Source: Streptomyces sp. SCUT-3
GTDB lineage: Bacteria; Actinomycetota; Actinomycetes; Streptomycetales; Streptomycetaceae
DNA: 64,000 bases
Direction: 5' to 3'
NCBI RefSeq assembly: GCF_014083985.1
Contig: NZ_CP046907.1
Location: forward strand, 4,502,501 to 4,566,500
Shown here: one piece after another, positions 50,190 to 61,359 of the stretch
Numbering within the stretch: position 1 is the stretch's first letter
How the letters are laid out: each line of letters begins with the position of its first letter
Translations under genes and position numbers: made by a program
Notes under the pieces: generated by a model
What the model saw: only the letters and a program-made list of their open reading frames with translations
Databases searched by the model: none
Told to the model about the DNA's origin: nothing

Positions 50190-51167
50190 TCAGCGGGGGC
50201 GGACCGCGTCGCGGGGGCCGGTGCCGTCGAGGTGGCGTCCGACGTTCTCGACGGCGGCCAGGGCGATGCGCACCAGCGTCTCGCGGGTGACGGCGCCCGC
50301 GTGCGGGGTGAGGACGGTGTTGGGCGCGGAGAGCAGCCGCGAGCCGGCCTCGGGCGGCTCGGGGTCGAAGACGTCCAGGCCCGCGGCGGCGATGCGGCCG
50401 TTCTCCAGGGCGTCGGCGAGCGCGTCGGAGTCGACCAGGGGCCCGCGCGCGGTGTTGACGAGGATCGCGGTGGGCTTGAGCAGGGCCAGGCGGCGGGCGT
50501 CGAGGAGGTTGCGGGTGGAGTCGTCCAGCGGCGCGTGCAGGGTGACGACGTCGGCGGTGCGCAGCAGGTCGTCCAGTTCCGTCCAGCGGGCGCCGGTGCG
50601 CTGCTCGACCTCGGCCGGCGCGCGGCGCGGGGAGGCGTAGAGGACGGTCATGTCGAAGGCGGCGGCCTTGCGGGCGACGTCCCGCCCGATGTGGCCCAGG
50701 CCGACGATGCCGAGGGTCTTGCCCGCCAGCTCGGTCAGCTCCGGGCGCAGCCGGTCCAGGGCCCACTCGCCGCGGGCGAGCGCGGTGTGCGCGGGGACGA
50801 CCTTCTTGGCGCAGGCCAGGATCAGGGCGAAGGCGTGCTCGGCGACGGTGTTGCCCTCGGCCCCGCTGGAGGCGATGGTGCACACCGTCACCCCGCGGCG
50901 GTGCGCGTGCGCCAGGTCGACGTGGTCGTGGCCGTGGCCGACGCACTGGACCATCTCCAGCCGGGGCGCGGCGTCGATGTGCCCGGCCCGCACGGGGGCG
51001 AGCGCGGTGACGATCACCTGCGCGGCGGCGAGCGCGCCGGGGTCCTCGTCGGTGCTCTCCACGACGGTGACGTCGGCGCGGTCGGCCAGGAGCAGGGCGA
51101 CGCCGGCTCCCGCCTCGCGCCCGCCGACCTGCGGGGGGACGACGGCCAGGACGGAGGTGCGGGACAC
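50190..51167 (-). CDS. D-isomer-specific 2-hydroxyacid dehydrogenase
   Basis: Encodes 325 residues from GTG 51167 with GGGAGAG five bases upstream. NAD-binding GLGHIGRDVARKAAAFDM, the catalytic Arg in VNTARGPLVDSDAL, Glu in DVFDPEPPEAGSRL and His in LTPHAGAVTRETL are present. Related enzymes act on glycerate, phosphoglycerate or glyoxylate-type substrates; the exact one is unknown. It precedes the hydroxy-acid oxidase gene in the same direction. Upstream lie a 15-bp tandem repeat array and the TTGTCA-type operator. Confidence 0.94.
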   Translation of the reverse strand: MSRTSVLAVVPPQVGGREAGAGVALLLADRADVTVVESTDEDPGALAAAQVIVTALAPVRAGHIDAAPRLEMVQCVGHGHDHVDLAHAHRRGVTVCTIASSGAEGNTVAEHAFALILACAKKVVPAHTALARGEWALDRLRPELTELAGKTLGIVGLGHIGRDVARKAAAFDMTVLYASPRRAPAEVEQRTGARWTELDDLLRTADVVTLHAPLDDSTRNLLDARRLALLKPTAILVNTARGPLVDSDALADALENGRIAAAGLDVFDPEPPEAGSRLLSAPNTVLTPHAGAVTRETLVRIALAAVENVGRHLDGTGPRDAVRPR

Positions 51168-51185
51168 GGGTCTCTCCCTGCGGTG

Positions 51186-51275
51186 CGCGGCGGCGGTGGC
51201 CCCGGCGGTTGTGCCGGCGACGGCTGTGCCGAGGACGGTTGTGCCGGCGGCGGTCGTGCCGGCGGCGGTTGTGCC
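51186..51275. repeat. 15-bp GC-rich tandem repeat in a promoter region
   Basis: Six imperfect copies of GGCGGCGGTTGTGCC run without gaps from 51186 to 51275, directly upstream of the dehydrogenase start and downstream of its operator. They fill most of the leader region. Confidence 0.85.
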
Positions 51276-51343
51276 GATGGTGGCGGCAGAACCGGCGCGG
51301 GTCCACCGTTCGGACGGCCGCTGTCTCCCCGTGACGGGGGAGT

Positions 51344-51360
51344 TTGTCACCCGGTGACAG
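51344..51360. promoter_or_regulatory. Palindromic operator upstream of the 2-hydroxyacid dehydrogenase
   Basis: TTGTCACCCGGTGACAG contains the perfect dyad TGTCACC-C-GGTGACA. It closely matches the operator at 52729-52745, and both flank the PucR-type regulator gene. Confidence 0.75.
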
Positions 51361-51397
51361 GAGCGGAGCCGCGTACGGGGCGCCGGACGGCGGCGGG

Positions 51398-52681
51398 TCA
51401 ACCGTGGACGGTGCGGGCGATCTCCAGCATCAGGCGCTGCCAGGGGTCGCGGGGGTCGCGGCCGGTGAGCTCGCGGACGCGGCGCATCCGGTAGCGCAGG
51501 GTCTGGGGGTGCAGGTGCAGGGCCTCGGCGGCGGCCGTCGCCGACCCGGTGCCCAGATAGGCGTCGAGGGTGGCCGCCAGGTGCTGGTTGCCCGGGTCCA
51601 GGAGCGGACCGAGGACGTGCCGGCGCACCGTGGCGGGGGTGGCCCCGGGCGTGGCGTTGAGCAGCCCGACCACGTGGGCCTCGGCGGTGTGCAGCAGCCC
51701 GTCGGCATCGAAGGCGCGGGCGGGCGCCGCCCCGAGGGCGTCGCGGGCCAGGCGGTAGGCGCCGGCGAGCTCGTCGGGGCCGTGCCCGGCGACGAGGCAG
51801 CCGCGCCGGGCGGTCCCGCGCAGCAGCGGGCCGGTGAGGGCCGCCAGGCCGGGGTCGAGGAGGAGCACCAGGTGGTCGGCCCGGGTGGTGTGCAGGACGT
51901 CGGCGCCGCCGGCCGGCCGGGCGCGGAGGAGGCGGGCCGCCAGCTCCGCCCCGGCCGCGGCGGTGGCGGTGGTCGCGGTGGCGGTGGGGTGGGAGGTGGC
52001 CGCGGCGGCGGGGGTCCGGTCCGGGGCGGAAGGTGTCCGGTCCGGGGCCGGGGCCGCCGCCGCGGCCGGGGCGCCGGCGGCGAGGCGGACGGGTCCGGCG
52101 ACGAGCAGGACGCCCGACTCCGGGAGGCAGACGCCCAGGGCGCGGGAGCGGTCGGCGACGGCCGCGGGGGAGGCCTGGCGGCCGACGAGCAGGTCGTCCA
52201 GGAAGGCGCGCAGGGCGCGGTCGCGGTCGGCGTCGAGCCGTTCCGCGGCGTCGGCGTGGCCTGCGGCCAGGGCCTCGGTGAGCGTCTCGAGCTCCCGCAG
52301 CCAGATGCGGTTGAGGGCGAACACGTCGCCGGGGGACAGCCGGTCCCCGGCGTGCTCGGCGACGATCCGGTCCGCGGCGGCCGCCCCCACCCGGTAGGCG
52401 CGCACCACGGCGTCGACCGACCTGCCGTCGGCGGCCCGGGCCCGCCCGATCTCCCGGGCCCGTTCGACGTCGGCCGCGGTCGTCCCGGTGTCCTCCGCCC
52501 ACATGCGCAGCAGGCGCGAGGACGCCCACCGGGTGATCGCCCGGACTTCGGCCAGCCGGCTGCCGTGCAGGCCCCGGTAGGCGGGCACCTCCCGGCGGAC
52601 CTCGTCCACGATGCGGGCGACCAGGCCGGGCTCCGCGTGCAGCATGTCGCGGCAGACCGCCTCGCGTTCCGCCCGTCCCAT
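51398..52681 (-). CDS. PucR/CdaR-type transcriptional regulator
   Basis: Encodes 427 residues from ATG 52681 with GGAGGAGGG upstream. The N-terminal half (about 1-165) is helical and resembles RsbRD-type sensor domains (LAEVRAITRWASSRLLRMW; LNRIWLRELETLTEALAAG). The centre (about 210-330) holds an Ala/Thr/Pro-rich insertion and a GGDEF-like fold region. The C-terminus is the PucR helix-turn-helix: HLAATLDAYLGTGSATAAAEALHLHPQTLRYRMRRVRELTGRD. PucR regulators usually control catabolic genes in response to their substrate. Palindromic operators lie on both sides, in front of the dehydrogenase and the divergent KstD-like flavoprotein gene, so it probably controls both and itself. Confidence 0.92.
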   Translation of the reverse strand: MGRAEREAVCRDMLHAEPGLVARIVDEVRREVPAYRGLHGSRLAEVRAITRWASSRLLRMWAEDTGTTAADVERAREIGRARAADGRSVDAVVRAYRVGAAAADRIVAEHAGDRLSPGDVFALNRIWLRELETLTEALAAGHADAAERLDADRDRALRAFLDDLLVGRQASPAAVADRSRALGVCLPESGVLLVAGPVRLAAGAPAAAAAPAPDRTPSAPDRTPAAAATSHPTATATTATAAAGAELAARLLRARPAGGADVLHTTRADHLVLLLDPGLAALTGPLLRGTARRGCLVAGHGPDELAGAYRLARDALGAAPARAFDADGLLHTAEAHVVGLLNATPGATPATVRRHVLGPLLDPGNQHLAATLDAYLGTGSATAAAEALHLHPQTLRYRMRRVRELTGRDPRDPWQRLMLEIARTVHG

Positions 52682-52728
52682 GCGCCCGCCCTCCTCCGGC
52701 CCGCCTCTTCCGGCCCGCCGTCCCGGGC

Positions 52729-52745
52729 TTGTCAGCCGCTGACAA
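52729..52745. promoter_or_regulatory. Palindromic operator between the PucR-type regulator and flavoprotein genes
   Basis: TTGTCAGCCGCTGACAA is a perfect 8+1+8 inverted repeat, 48 bases before the regulator start and 96 bases before the divergent flavoprotein start. See the matching site at 51344-51360. Confidence 0.8.
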
Positions 52746-52840
52746 ACCTCTTCGCACTGTAGCCGCAACACCGTTGCCGCCCGGCCCGCCGTCCATGACG
52801 GTGAACCTCGACACGACAGCCGTGGGAGAGGTGGCGGGAC

Positions 52841-54496
52841 ATGGCGTTCGACGCCGACGTGATCGTGGTGGGTGCGGGCCTCGCGGGGCTGGCCGCCACG
52901 GCGGAGCTCGCCGACGCGGGCCGGAAAGTGCTCCTGCTCGACCAGGAGCCGGAGGCGTCCCTCGGCGGCCAGGCCCACTGGTCCTTCGGCGGCCTGTTCC
53001 TGGTGGACTCGCCCGAGCAGCGCCGCATGGGCATCCGCGACAGCCGCGACCTGGCTTGGCAGGACTGGCTGGGCACGGCCGGCTTCGACCGGCCCGAGGA
53101 CGCCTGGCCGCGGCGCTGGGCCGAGGCGTACGTCGACTTCGCGGCGGGGGAGAAGCGGGCCTGGCTGCGGGCGCAGGGGCTGCGGCTTTTCCCCGTCGTC
53201 GGCTGGGCCGAGCGCGGCGGCTACGACGCCACCGGCCACGGCAACTCCGTGCCGCGGTTCCACATCACCTGGGGCACCGGCCCCGGCCTGGTGGAGCCCT
53301 TCGAGCGCCGGGTGCGGGAGGCAGCCGGGCGGGGCCTGGTGTCCTTCCGCTTCCGCCACCGGGTCGACGAGCTGCTGGTCACCGACGGGCGGGTGCACGG
53401 TGTGCGCGGCGCCGTCCTGGAGCCCAGCGGCGTCGCGCGGGGGCAGGCGTCGTCCCGCACGGAGACCGGGGAGTTCGAGCTGAACGCCCAGGCCGTCGTG
53501 GTGGCCTCCGGCGGCATCGGCGGCAACCACGACCTGGTGCGCGCCAACTGGCCCGAGCGGCTGGGGAAGGCGCCGGAGCGGATGCTCTCCGGGGTGCCCG
53601 CGCACGTCGACGGCCGGATGATCGGCATCACCGAGCGGGCCGGTGGCGCCGTGATCAACCGCGACCGCATGTGGCACTACACCGAGGGCATCGAGAACTG
53701 GGACCCGGTCTGGGCGCGGCACGGCATCCGCATCCTGCCCGGCCCGTCCTCGCTGTGGTTCGACGCCCGCGGCCGCAGGCTGCCCGTCCCGCTGTTCCCC
53801 GGGTTCGACACCCTCGGCACGCTCGAGCACATCATGAGGTCCGGTCACGAGCACACCTGGTTCGTCCTCAACAAGCGGATCATCGGCAAGGAGTTCACCC
53901 TCTCCGGCTCCGAGCAGAACCCGGACCTGACGGGCCGCAGCGTGCGCGGGGTGATCGGCCGCGCCCGCGCCGACATGCCCGGGCCGGTGAAGGCGTTCGT
54001 CGAGGGCGGCGCGGACTTCGTCGTGGAGGAGGACCTGGGCGCGCTGGTGCGCGGCATGAACGCCCTCACCGGGGAGGCGCTGATCGACGAGGCGGACCTG
54101 CACCGGGAGATCACCGCGCGCGACCGGGAGATCGCCAACCCCTACACCAAGGACCTCCAGATCACCGCGCTGCGCGGGGCCCGCTCCTACCTCGGCGACC
54201 GGCTGATCCGCACCGCCGCGCCGCACCGGATCCTCGACCCGAAGGCCGGGCCGCTGATCGCGGTGCGGCTGAGCGTCCTCACCCGCAAGACCCTCGGGGG
54301 CCTGCACACCGACCTGGACTCCCGCGTCCTGGACGCCTCCGCCGAACCGGTGCCGGGGCTGTACGCGGCGGGGGAGGCCGCCGGCTTCGGCGGCGGCGGG
54401 GTGCACGGCTACCGCTCGCTGGAGGGCACCTTCCTCGGCGGCTGCCTCTTCTCCGGCCGCATCGCCGGCCGGGCCGCCGCCGCGGCCACCGCCTGA
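52841..54496 (+). CDS. FAD-binding dehydrogenase, KstD/fumarate-reductase-flavoprotein-like
   Basis: Encodes 551 residues. The ADP-binding fold DADVIVVGAGLAGLAATAELADAGRKVLLLDQE is at the N-terminus, followed by GGQAHWSFGGLFLVDSPEQRRMGI. The middle shows VVVASGGIGGNHDLVRANWP, and the C-terminal flavin motif is GLYAAGEAAGFGGGGVHGYRSLEGTFLGGCLFSGR. This is the group annotated as FAD-binding dehydrogenase near 3-ketosteroid dehydrogenases; a steroid substrate is not established. It is divergent from the PucR-type regulator and shares its operator, so it likely works in the same catabolic route as the hydroxy-acid enzymes. Its ribosome site is GGGAGAGG. Confidence 0.93.
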   Translation: MAFDADVIVVGAGLAGLAATAELADAGRKVLLLDQEPEASLGGQAHWSFGGLFLVDSPEQRRMGIRDSRDLAWQDWLGTAGFDRPEDAWPRRWAEAYVDFAAGEKRAWLRAQGLRLFPVVGWAERGGYDATGHGNSVPRFHITWGTGPGLVEPFERRVREAAGRGLVSFRFRHRVDELLVTDGRVHGVRGAVLEPSGVARGQASSRTETGEFELNAQAVVVASGGIGGNHDLVRANWPERLGKAPERMLSGVPAHVDGRMIGITERAGGAVINRDRMWHYTEGIENWDPVWARHGIRILPGPSSLWFDARGRRLPVPLFPGFDTLGTLEHIMRSGHEHTWFVLNKRIIGKEFTLSGSEQNPDLTGRSVRGVIGRARADMPGPVKAFVEGGADFVVEEDLGALVRGMNALTGEALIDEADLHREITARDREIANPYTKDLQITALRGARSYLGDRLIRTAAPHRILDPKAGPLIAVRLSVLTRKTLGGLHTDLDSRVLDASAEPVPGLYAAGEAAGFGGGGVHGYRSLEGTFLGGCLFSGRIAGRAAAAATA

Positions 54497-54547
54497 CCCG
54501 GCCACCGCCCGGCCCGGCCACCGTCCGGCCCGGCCACCGTCCGCCCC
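54484..54547. repeat. Four tandem copies of a 16-bp unit spanning a stop codon
   Basis: GGCCACCGCCTGACCC, GGCCACCGCCCGGCCC and two further GGCCACCGTCCG copies follow each other without gaps. The first copy contains the stop codon of the flavoprotein gene (54494-54496). Confidence 0.9.
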
Positions 54548-54641
54548 GGGCAGTGGCCGTTCCGGGCCGGGCGGCGGGGCGAGGGCGGTGAGTACGGCCG
54601 ACCGGTGTGGCTGGAGCACAGGGTGCGGGGCGTGGATGTGG

Positions 54642-54663
54642 GGCCCGGGCACGTGCCCGGGCC
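54642..54663. promoter_or_regulatory. Perfect 22-bp palindrome upstream of the lipase gene
   Basis: Arms GGCCCGGGCAC and GTGCCCGGGCC form a perfect dyad 60 bases before the start of the secreted lipase. It may be an operator or part of the 3-prime end signal of the upstream repeat region. Confidence 0.55.
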
Positions 54664-54723
54664 GGAGTGCGAAACCTACTGTGACGCACGTCTCCTGACG
54701 CCCACTCCGACCGGGGAGCGCCC

Positions 54724-56046
54724 ATGCCCGTACATCCGCGCGGTACGTCGGTCCGGCTGTTCGCGGCCGGCTGCGCCGCCGCCCTGCTCGCCCTGCTCCC
54801 CGCCCCGGCCGCGCAGGCGGCACAAGCCGCCTCGGCCGCGCAGGCCGCCCCGGCCGCGCAGGCGGTGCAGCAGGACCCGTCCCACCTGACCCGCGAGGCG
54901 GTCTTCACCTCGGCGGCGAACGGCTGGGAGCGGGTCGAGCGCTACCTCGACACGACGCCCGGGTTCACTCAGGAGGACTACCCGCCCGACGGGCGCGGCG
55001 ACCAGGACGGCCTGCGCCGCACCTACTTCGGTGGCGTCGCGAAGCCCTTCTCCGGCCGGTTCCTGCTCTACTCGGCGCCCGGCTGGGACACCGGCGGCGG
55101 CACCCCCGTCCTCCTCGTGCACGGCGCCAACGACAACCCCGACCGCGCATGGGCCAACCCCGGCGAGTCCGGGGGCTTCGGCTGCGGCGCCGCCTCCTGC
55201 CCCTCCTCCGGCCTGATGCAGTACCTGGACGGGCGCGGCAAGCGGGTCTTCGCGATCGGCTTCGCCCACAAGGAGGGCGACAACCTCATGCAGGCCCAGC
55301 AGGTCGGCGACGCCGTCGCCCTGATCAGGGCGCGCCTGGGCGTGGAGAAGGTCGACCTGGTGGGCTGGAGCAAGGGCATGATGTCGGCCCGCATGTACGT
55401 GTCGTCGGTCAAGCCGTCCTGGGGGCGGCCGTACGCCGGGGACGTGCGCAAACTGATCACCCTGGGCGGCCCGAACGGCGGCTACGACTACCCGTTCGCC
55501 CACGGCTGGGCGCACAATTTCTCCATCTGGAGCGAGTGCGGGGGCTCCGTCAACTCCCCGTCCCCGCACACCTCGATGACCTGCTACGGGGCGAGCCGCT
55601 ACCACCCGGAGTTCTCCTTCGTGCCCACCGACGGGTGGGACGCCTACCCCGGCCAGCGGCAGATGCTCGCCCGCTTCGACCACGTCTACGGGGTCAACCA
55701 GACCCAGCAGGACTGGTACACCACCTACTACGGCGGCCGGGGCTTCTACACCTCCGGCCCCGGCATCCAGGCCGCGATCGACGCCGGCTCCCTGATCGAC
55801 CGCATCCAGCGGGCGGGCGTCCCGGCGGACGTGCAGACGTACCTGCTGGCCGGCGGGGCGGCCACGGTCGTGGGCATCGTCAACGAGACCCGCGGCCCCG
55901 GCGACGGGGTCGTGTTCACCACCAGCGCCCTCGACGGCACCGGCATCGGCAACCTCGCCGGGACCGCCGTCGTGGGCACCGCCAACCACCTCGAGCTGGG
56001 CTGGAAGACCGCGGTGTCCTCCCAGGTCGCGGCGTGGCTGGGCTGA
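54724..56046 (+). CDS. Secreted lipase/esterase, alpha/beta-hydrolase fold
   Basis: Encodes 440 residues. The Sec signal peptide VRLFAAGCAAALLALLPAPAAQA is followed by an Ala/Gln-rich repeat segment (AAQAASAAQAAPAAQA). The mature enzyme contains VLLVHGANDNPDRAW (oxyanion region), the nucleophile elbow VGWSKGMMSARMY (Ser about 218), and a late Asp/His pair in GPGDGVVFTTS and TANHLELG. Cys residues in FGCGAASC and CGGSV...MTCYG probably form disulfides. This resembles extracellular lipases of the EstA/class 2 group. Ribosome site is GGGGAG. It is 20 bases upstream of the next hydrolase and likely in one operon with it. Confidence 0.9.
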   Translation: MPVHPRGTSVRLFAAGCAAALLALLPAPAAQAAQAASAAQAAPAAQAVQQDPSHLTREAVFTSAANGWERVERYLDTTPGFTQEDYPPDGRGDQDGLRRTYFGGVAKPFSGRFLLYSAPGWDTGGGTPVLLVHGANDNPDRAWANPGESGGFGCGAASCPSSGLMQYLDGRGKRVFAIGFAHKEGDNLMQAQQVGDAVALIRARLGVEKVDLVGWSKGMMSARMYVSSVKPSWGRPYAGDVRKLITLGGPNGGYDYPFAHGWAHNFSIWSECGGSVNSPSPHTSMTCYGASRYHPEFSFVPTDGWDAYPGQRQMLARFDHVYGVNQTQQDWYTTYYGGRGFYTSGPGIQAAIDAGSLIDRIQRAGVPADVQTYLLAGGAATVVGIVNETRGPGDGVVFTTSALDGTGIGNLAGTAVVGTANHLELGWKTAVSSQVAAWLG

Positions 56047-56066
56047 CCGTACGAGGAGAGACGACG

Positions 56067-57134
56067 ATGGACCATCTCATGCCGGGCATCACCGCGCGGC
56101 GCGTGCCGACCGCGCGGGTGACCACCCACGTCCTGGAGGCCGGGGAACCGGACGGCACGCCGGTGGTGTTCGTCCACGGCAACGTCTCCTCCGCCCTGTT
56201 CTGGCAGCCGACGATGCTCGCGCTGCCGGCCGGGTACCGGGCGGTCGCCCCCGACCTGCGCGGCTTCGGCTCCACCGACCGGGCACCGGTCGACGCCACC
56301 CGCGGCCTGCGCGACTTCTCCGACGACCTCGGGGCGCTCCTGGACGCCCTCGGCCTGCCCGCGGCCCACCTGGTGGGCTGGAGCATGGGCGGCGGCGTGG
56401 TGCTGCAGCACCTGCTCGACGCCCCCGGCCGGGTCGCCTCCCTCACCCTGGTCAACCCCGTCTCGCCCTTCGGCTTCGGCGGGACGAAGGGGCCGCACGG
56501 CGAGCTGTGCGCGCCCGACGGGGCCGGGTCCGGCGGCGGCGCCGGGAACCCCGACTTCGTCGCCCGGCTCGCGGCCGGCGACACCGGCGACGACTCCCCG
56601 CTCTCCCCCCGGCGCGTCCTGCTCGCGCAGTACGTGAAGGAGGGCTGCGTGCCCGAGCCGCTGGAGGCAATGGTGCACTCCATGCTCACCACGGCCACCG
56701 GCGACGACCACTACCCGGGCACCTCGGCCCCCAGCGGCAACTGGCCCGGCTTCGCCCCCGGCGACCGCGGCGTGCTCAACACGATGGCCCCCACGCACTT
56801 CCGCATCACCGCCGACGACCTCGCCGCCCTGGACCCCAAGCCGCCGGTCCTGTGGATCCGGGGGGCCGACGACGTGATCGTCTCCGACACCTCCATGCAC
56901 GACCTCGCCCACCTGGGGTCGCTCGGGATCGTGCCGGGCTGGCCGGGCGAGGACGCCTGCCCGCCCCAGCCGATGGTCACCCAGACGCGCACCGTCCTCG
57001 ACGGCTACGCGAAGGCCGGCGGCCGGTACACCGAGACGGTGATCGAGGACTCCGGCCACGGACCGCAGCTGGACCGACCGGAGGAGTTCCGCGCGGCCCT
57101 GCTCGCCCACCTCGCCGCCGCGGCGGCGGTGTGA
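56067..57134 (+). CDS. Cytosolic alpha/beta-hydrolase
   Basis: Encodes 355 residues with GAGGAGAG upstream. Canonical motifs: VVFVHGNVSSALFW, APDLRGFGSTDR, the elbow VGWSMGGGVVLQHLL (Ser about 117), DDVIVSDTSM for the acid, and EDSGHGPQLDRPEE for the catalytic His. A cap domain with a Gly-rich insertion occupies about residues 140-240. Substrate unknown. Its stop overlaps the start of the third hydrolase. Confidence 0.93.
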   Translation: MDHLMPGITARRVPTARVTTHVLEAGEPDGTPVVFVHGNVSSALFWQPTMLALPAGYRAVAPDLRGFGSTDRAPVDATRGLRDFSDDLGALLDALGLPAAHLVGWSMGGGVVLQHLLDAPGRVASLTLVNPVSPFGFGGTKGPHGELCAPDGAGSGGGAGNPDFVARLAAGDTGDDSPLSPRRVLLAQYVKEGCVPEPLEAMVHSMLTTATGDDHYPGTSAPSGNWPGFAPGDRGVLNTMAPTHFRITADDLAALDPKPPVLWIRGADDVIVSDTSMHDLAHLGSLGIVPGWPGEDACPPQPMVTQTRTVLDGYAKAGGRYTETVIEDSGHGPQLDRPEEFRAALLAHLAAAAAV

Positions 57135-58441
57135 ACGGCGGTACGAGCGGCGGTCCGGGCAGCGGTGCGGGCGGCGGTCTGAACGGCGGTCTGAGCGGTA
57201 CTGCGGGCACCACCGCCGCCGTCCCCGTGACCGCCCCGGAGGTCCCCGGCGCCGAGCACCGGACGGCCGCACGGCTGCCCGACCTGACGACGGCGGGGAC
57301 GGTCCGCACCGGGCACACCGTGCCGGCCGACTGGCAGGGCCTGCACGCCGCGTCCGCCGTGCGCCGGTACGGCCCCGTCCCCGGGGTGCAGGTCGACGGG
57401 TACTTCCCGGCGCGCACCGGGCTGAACACCCACCACGGGTGGGACCACGACGCCCAGTTCGTCCTGCGGATGCCTGACGCGTGGAACGGCGGGCTCGTCG
57501 TCACCGGCGCGCCCGGGGTCCGCCGCCAGTACGCCGTCGACGTCCTCGTCGGCGACCGGGCGCTGGCCCGCGGCTACGCCTTCGCGGCCACCGACAAGGG
57601 CGGCAGCGGCCCGGAGTTCTTCACCACCGACCCCGCCCCGGGCAGGTCCCTCGCGGGGTGGAACGCGCGGACGACCGAACTGCTGGCCGCCGCCAGGGAG
57701 GCCGTCGCCTCCCACTACGGCGGCCCGCCGCGGCGCACGTACGTCACGGGAGTCTCCAACGGCGGCTACCTCACCCGCTGGCAGCTGGAGAACAACCCGG
57801 ACCTCGTCGACGGCGGCGTCGACTGGGAGGGCCCGCTGTGGCGCGCCGACGGACCCAACCTCCTCACCCACCTGCCCGCCGTGCTCGCGCACTACCCGGC
57901 GTGGCGGGCGAAGGGCGGACGGGAGGACCACGAGGCGCTGCTCGCCGCCGGCTGCCCGCCCGGCTCGGAGTTCCTGTGGGAGGAGCACCACCGCACCTAC
58001 TGGGGCGTCACCCAGCGCATCTACCGGACCGCCGTCGACCCGGACTACCGCGGGGCCGAGGAGGAGTACGCCTACCGGGCCCGCCCGGCCGCCGTCCGCG
58101 CCGCCGTCGCCGGTGTCGAGCTGACCGGTGCGATCGGCAGGCCCCTGCTGTCCCTGCACGGCACCCTCGACGCGCTCCTGCCGGTCGGCCTGCACGCCGA
58201 CGCCTACGCGGAGCTCGTCGCCGCCGCGGGGCGCGGGGACCTGCACCGGCTCTACCGCATCGAGGGCGGGAACCACGTCGACGGGTACTGCGACCTCCAC
58301 CCTGACCGGCTGCGCCCGCTGCAGCCCTGGTACGAGGAGGCGTTCGACGCCCTCGAGCGCTGGGTGGAGGACGGCGTCGAGCCGCCGCCGGGCGGCACCG
58401 TCCCCGCCGGGGCGCGGACGCTCGGCGCGGCCGCGGACTGA
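57131..58441 (+). CDS. Tannase/3-hydroxybutyrate-oligomer-hydrolase-like esterase
   Basis: Encodes 436 residues from GTG 57131, which overlaps the preceding stop as GTGTGA. The nucleophile elbow is YVTGVSNGGYLTRWQLE (Ser about 213), preceded by GYAFAATDKGGSGPEFF; the late His is in IEGGNHVDGYCDLHP. These resemble tannase/feruloyl-esterase and D-(-)-3-hydroxybutyrate oligomer hydrolases. No signal peptide is visible. The first 30 residues are a Gly-rich repeat, NGGTSGGPGSGAGGGLNGG, with no counterpart expected, so a later GTG near 57226 may be the true start. Confidence 0.85.
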   Translation: MNGGTSGGPGSGAGGGLNGGLSGTAGTTAAVPVTAPEVPGAEHRTAARLPDLTTAGTVRTGHTVPADWQGLHAASAVRRYGPVPGVQVDGYFPARTGLNTHHGWDHDAQFVLRMPDAWNGGLVVTGAPGVRRQYAVDVLVGDRALARGYAFAATDKGGSGPEFFTTDPAPGRSLAGWNARTTELLAAAREAVASHYGGPPRRTYVTGVSNGGYLTRWQLENNPDLVDGGVDWEGPLWRADGPNLLTHLPAVLAHYPAWRAKGGREDHEALLAAGCPPGSEFLWEEHHRTYWGVTQRIYRTAVDPDYRGAEEEYAYRARPAAVRAAVAGVELTGAIGRPLLSLHGTLDALLPVGLHADAYAELVAAAGRGDLHRLYRIEGGNHVDGYCDLHPDRLRPLQPWYEEAFDALERWVEDGVEPPPGGTVPAGARTLGAAAD

Positions 58442-58460
58442 ACCCCCGGGCCCGGGAGCA

Positions 58461-58495
58461 GGGTCGGGACCGGAACGGGGGACCGGTCCCGACCC
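58461..58495 (+). terminator. Terminator of the three-hydrolase operon
   Basis: A perfect 13-bp stem, GGGTCGGGACCGG / CCGGTCCCGACCC, with a nine-base loop begins 20 bases after the last stop codon, inside an outer GCCCGGG dyad. Confidence 0.75.
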
Positions 58496-58540
58496 ACGCC
58501 CGGGCCGGGAGCGGACCGGCGGACCGGCGGCCCGCGCACG

Positions 58541-58582
58541 ACGGCGGGGCGGGGACGGCCTGCGCCGTCCCCGCCCCGCCGT
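58541..58582 (-). terminator. Terminator of the DHA2 efflux gene
   Basis: A perfect 19-bp stem (58541-58559 with 58564-58582) closed by a four-base loop lies 27 bases after the stop of the minus-strand efflux gene. It is the longest uninterrupted stem I found here. Confidence 0.8.
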
Positions 58583-58609
58583 CCCCCTGCACGGGGGTCC
58601 TTGTGAGGA

Positions 58610-61349
<2,740 letters not shown>

Positions 61350-61359
61350 GCCCGAATTA

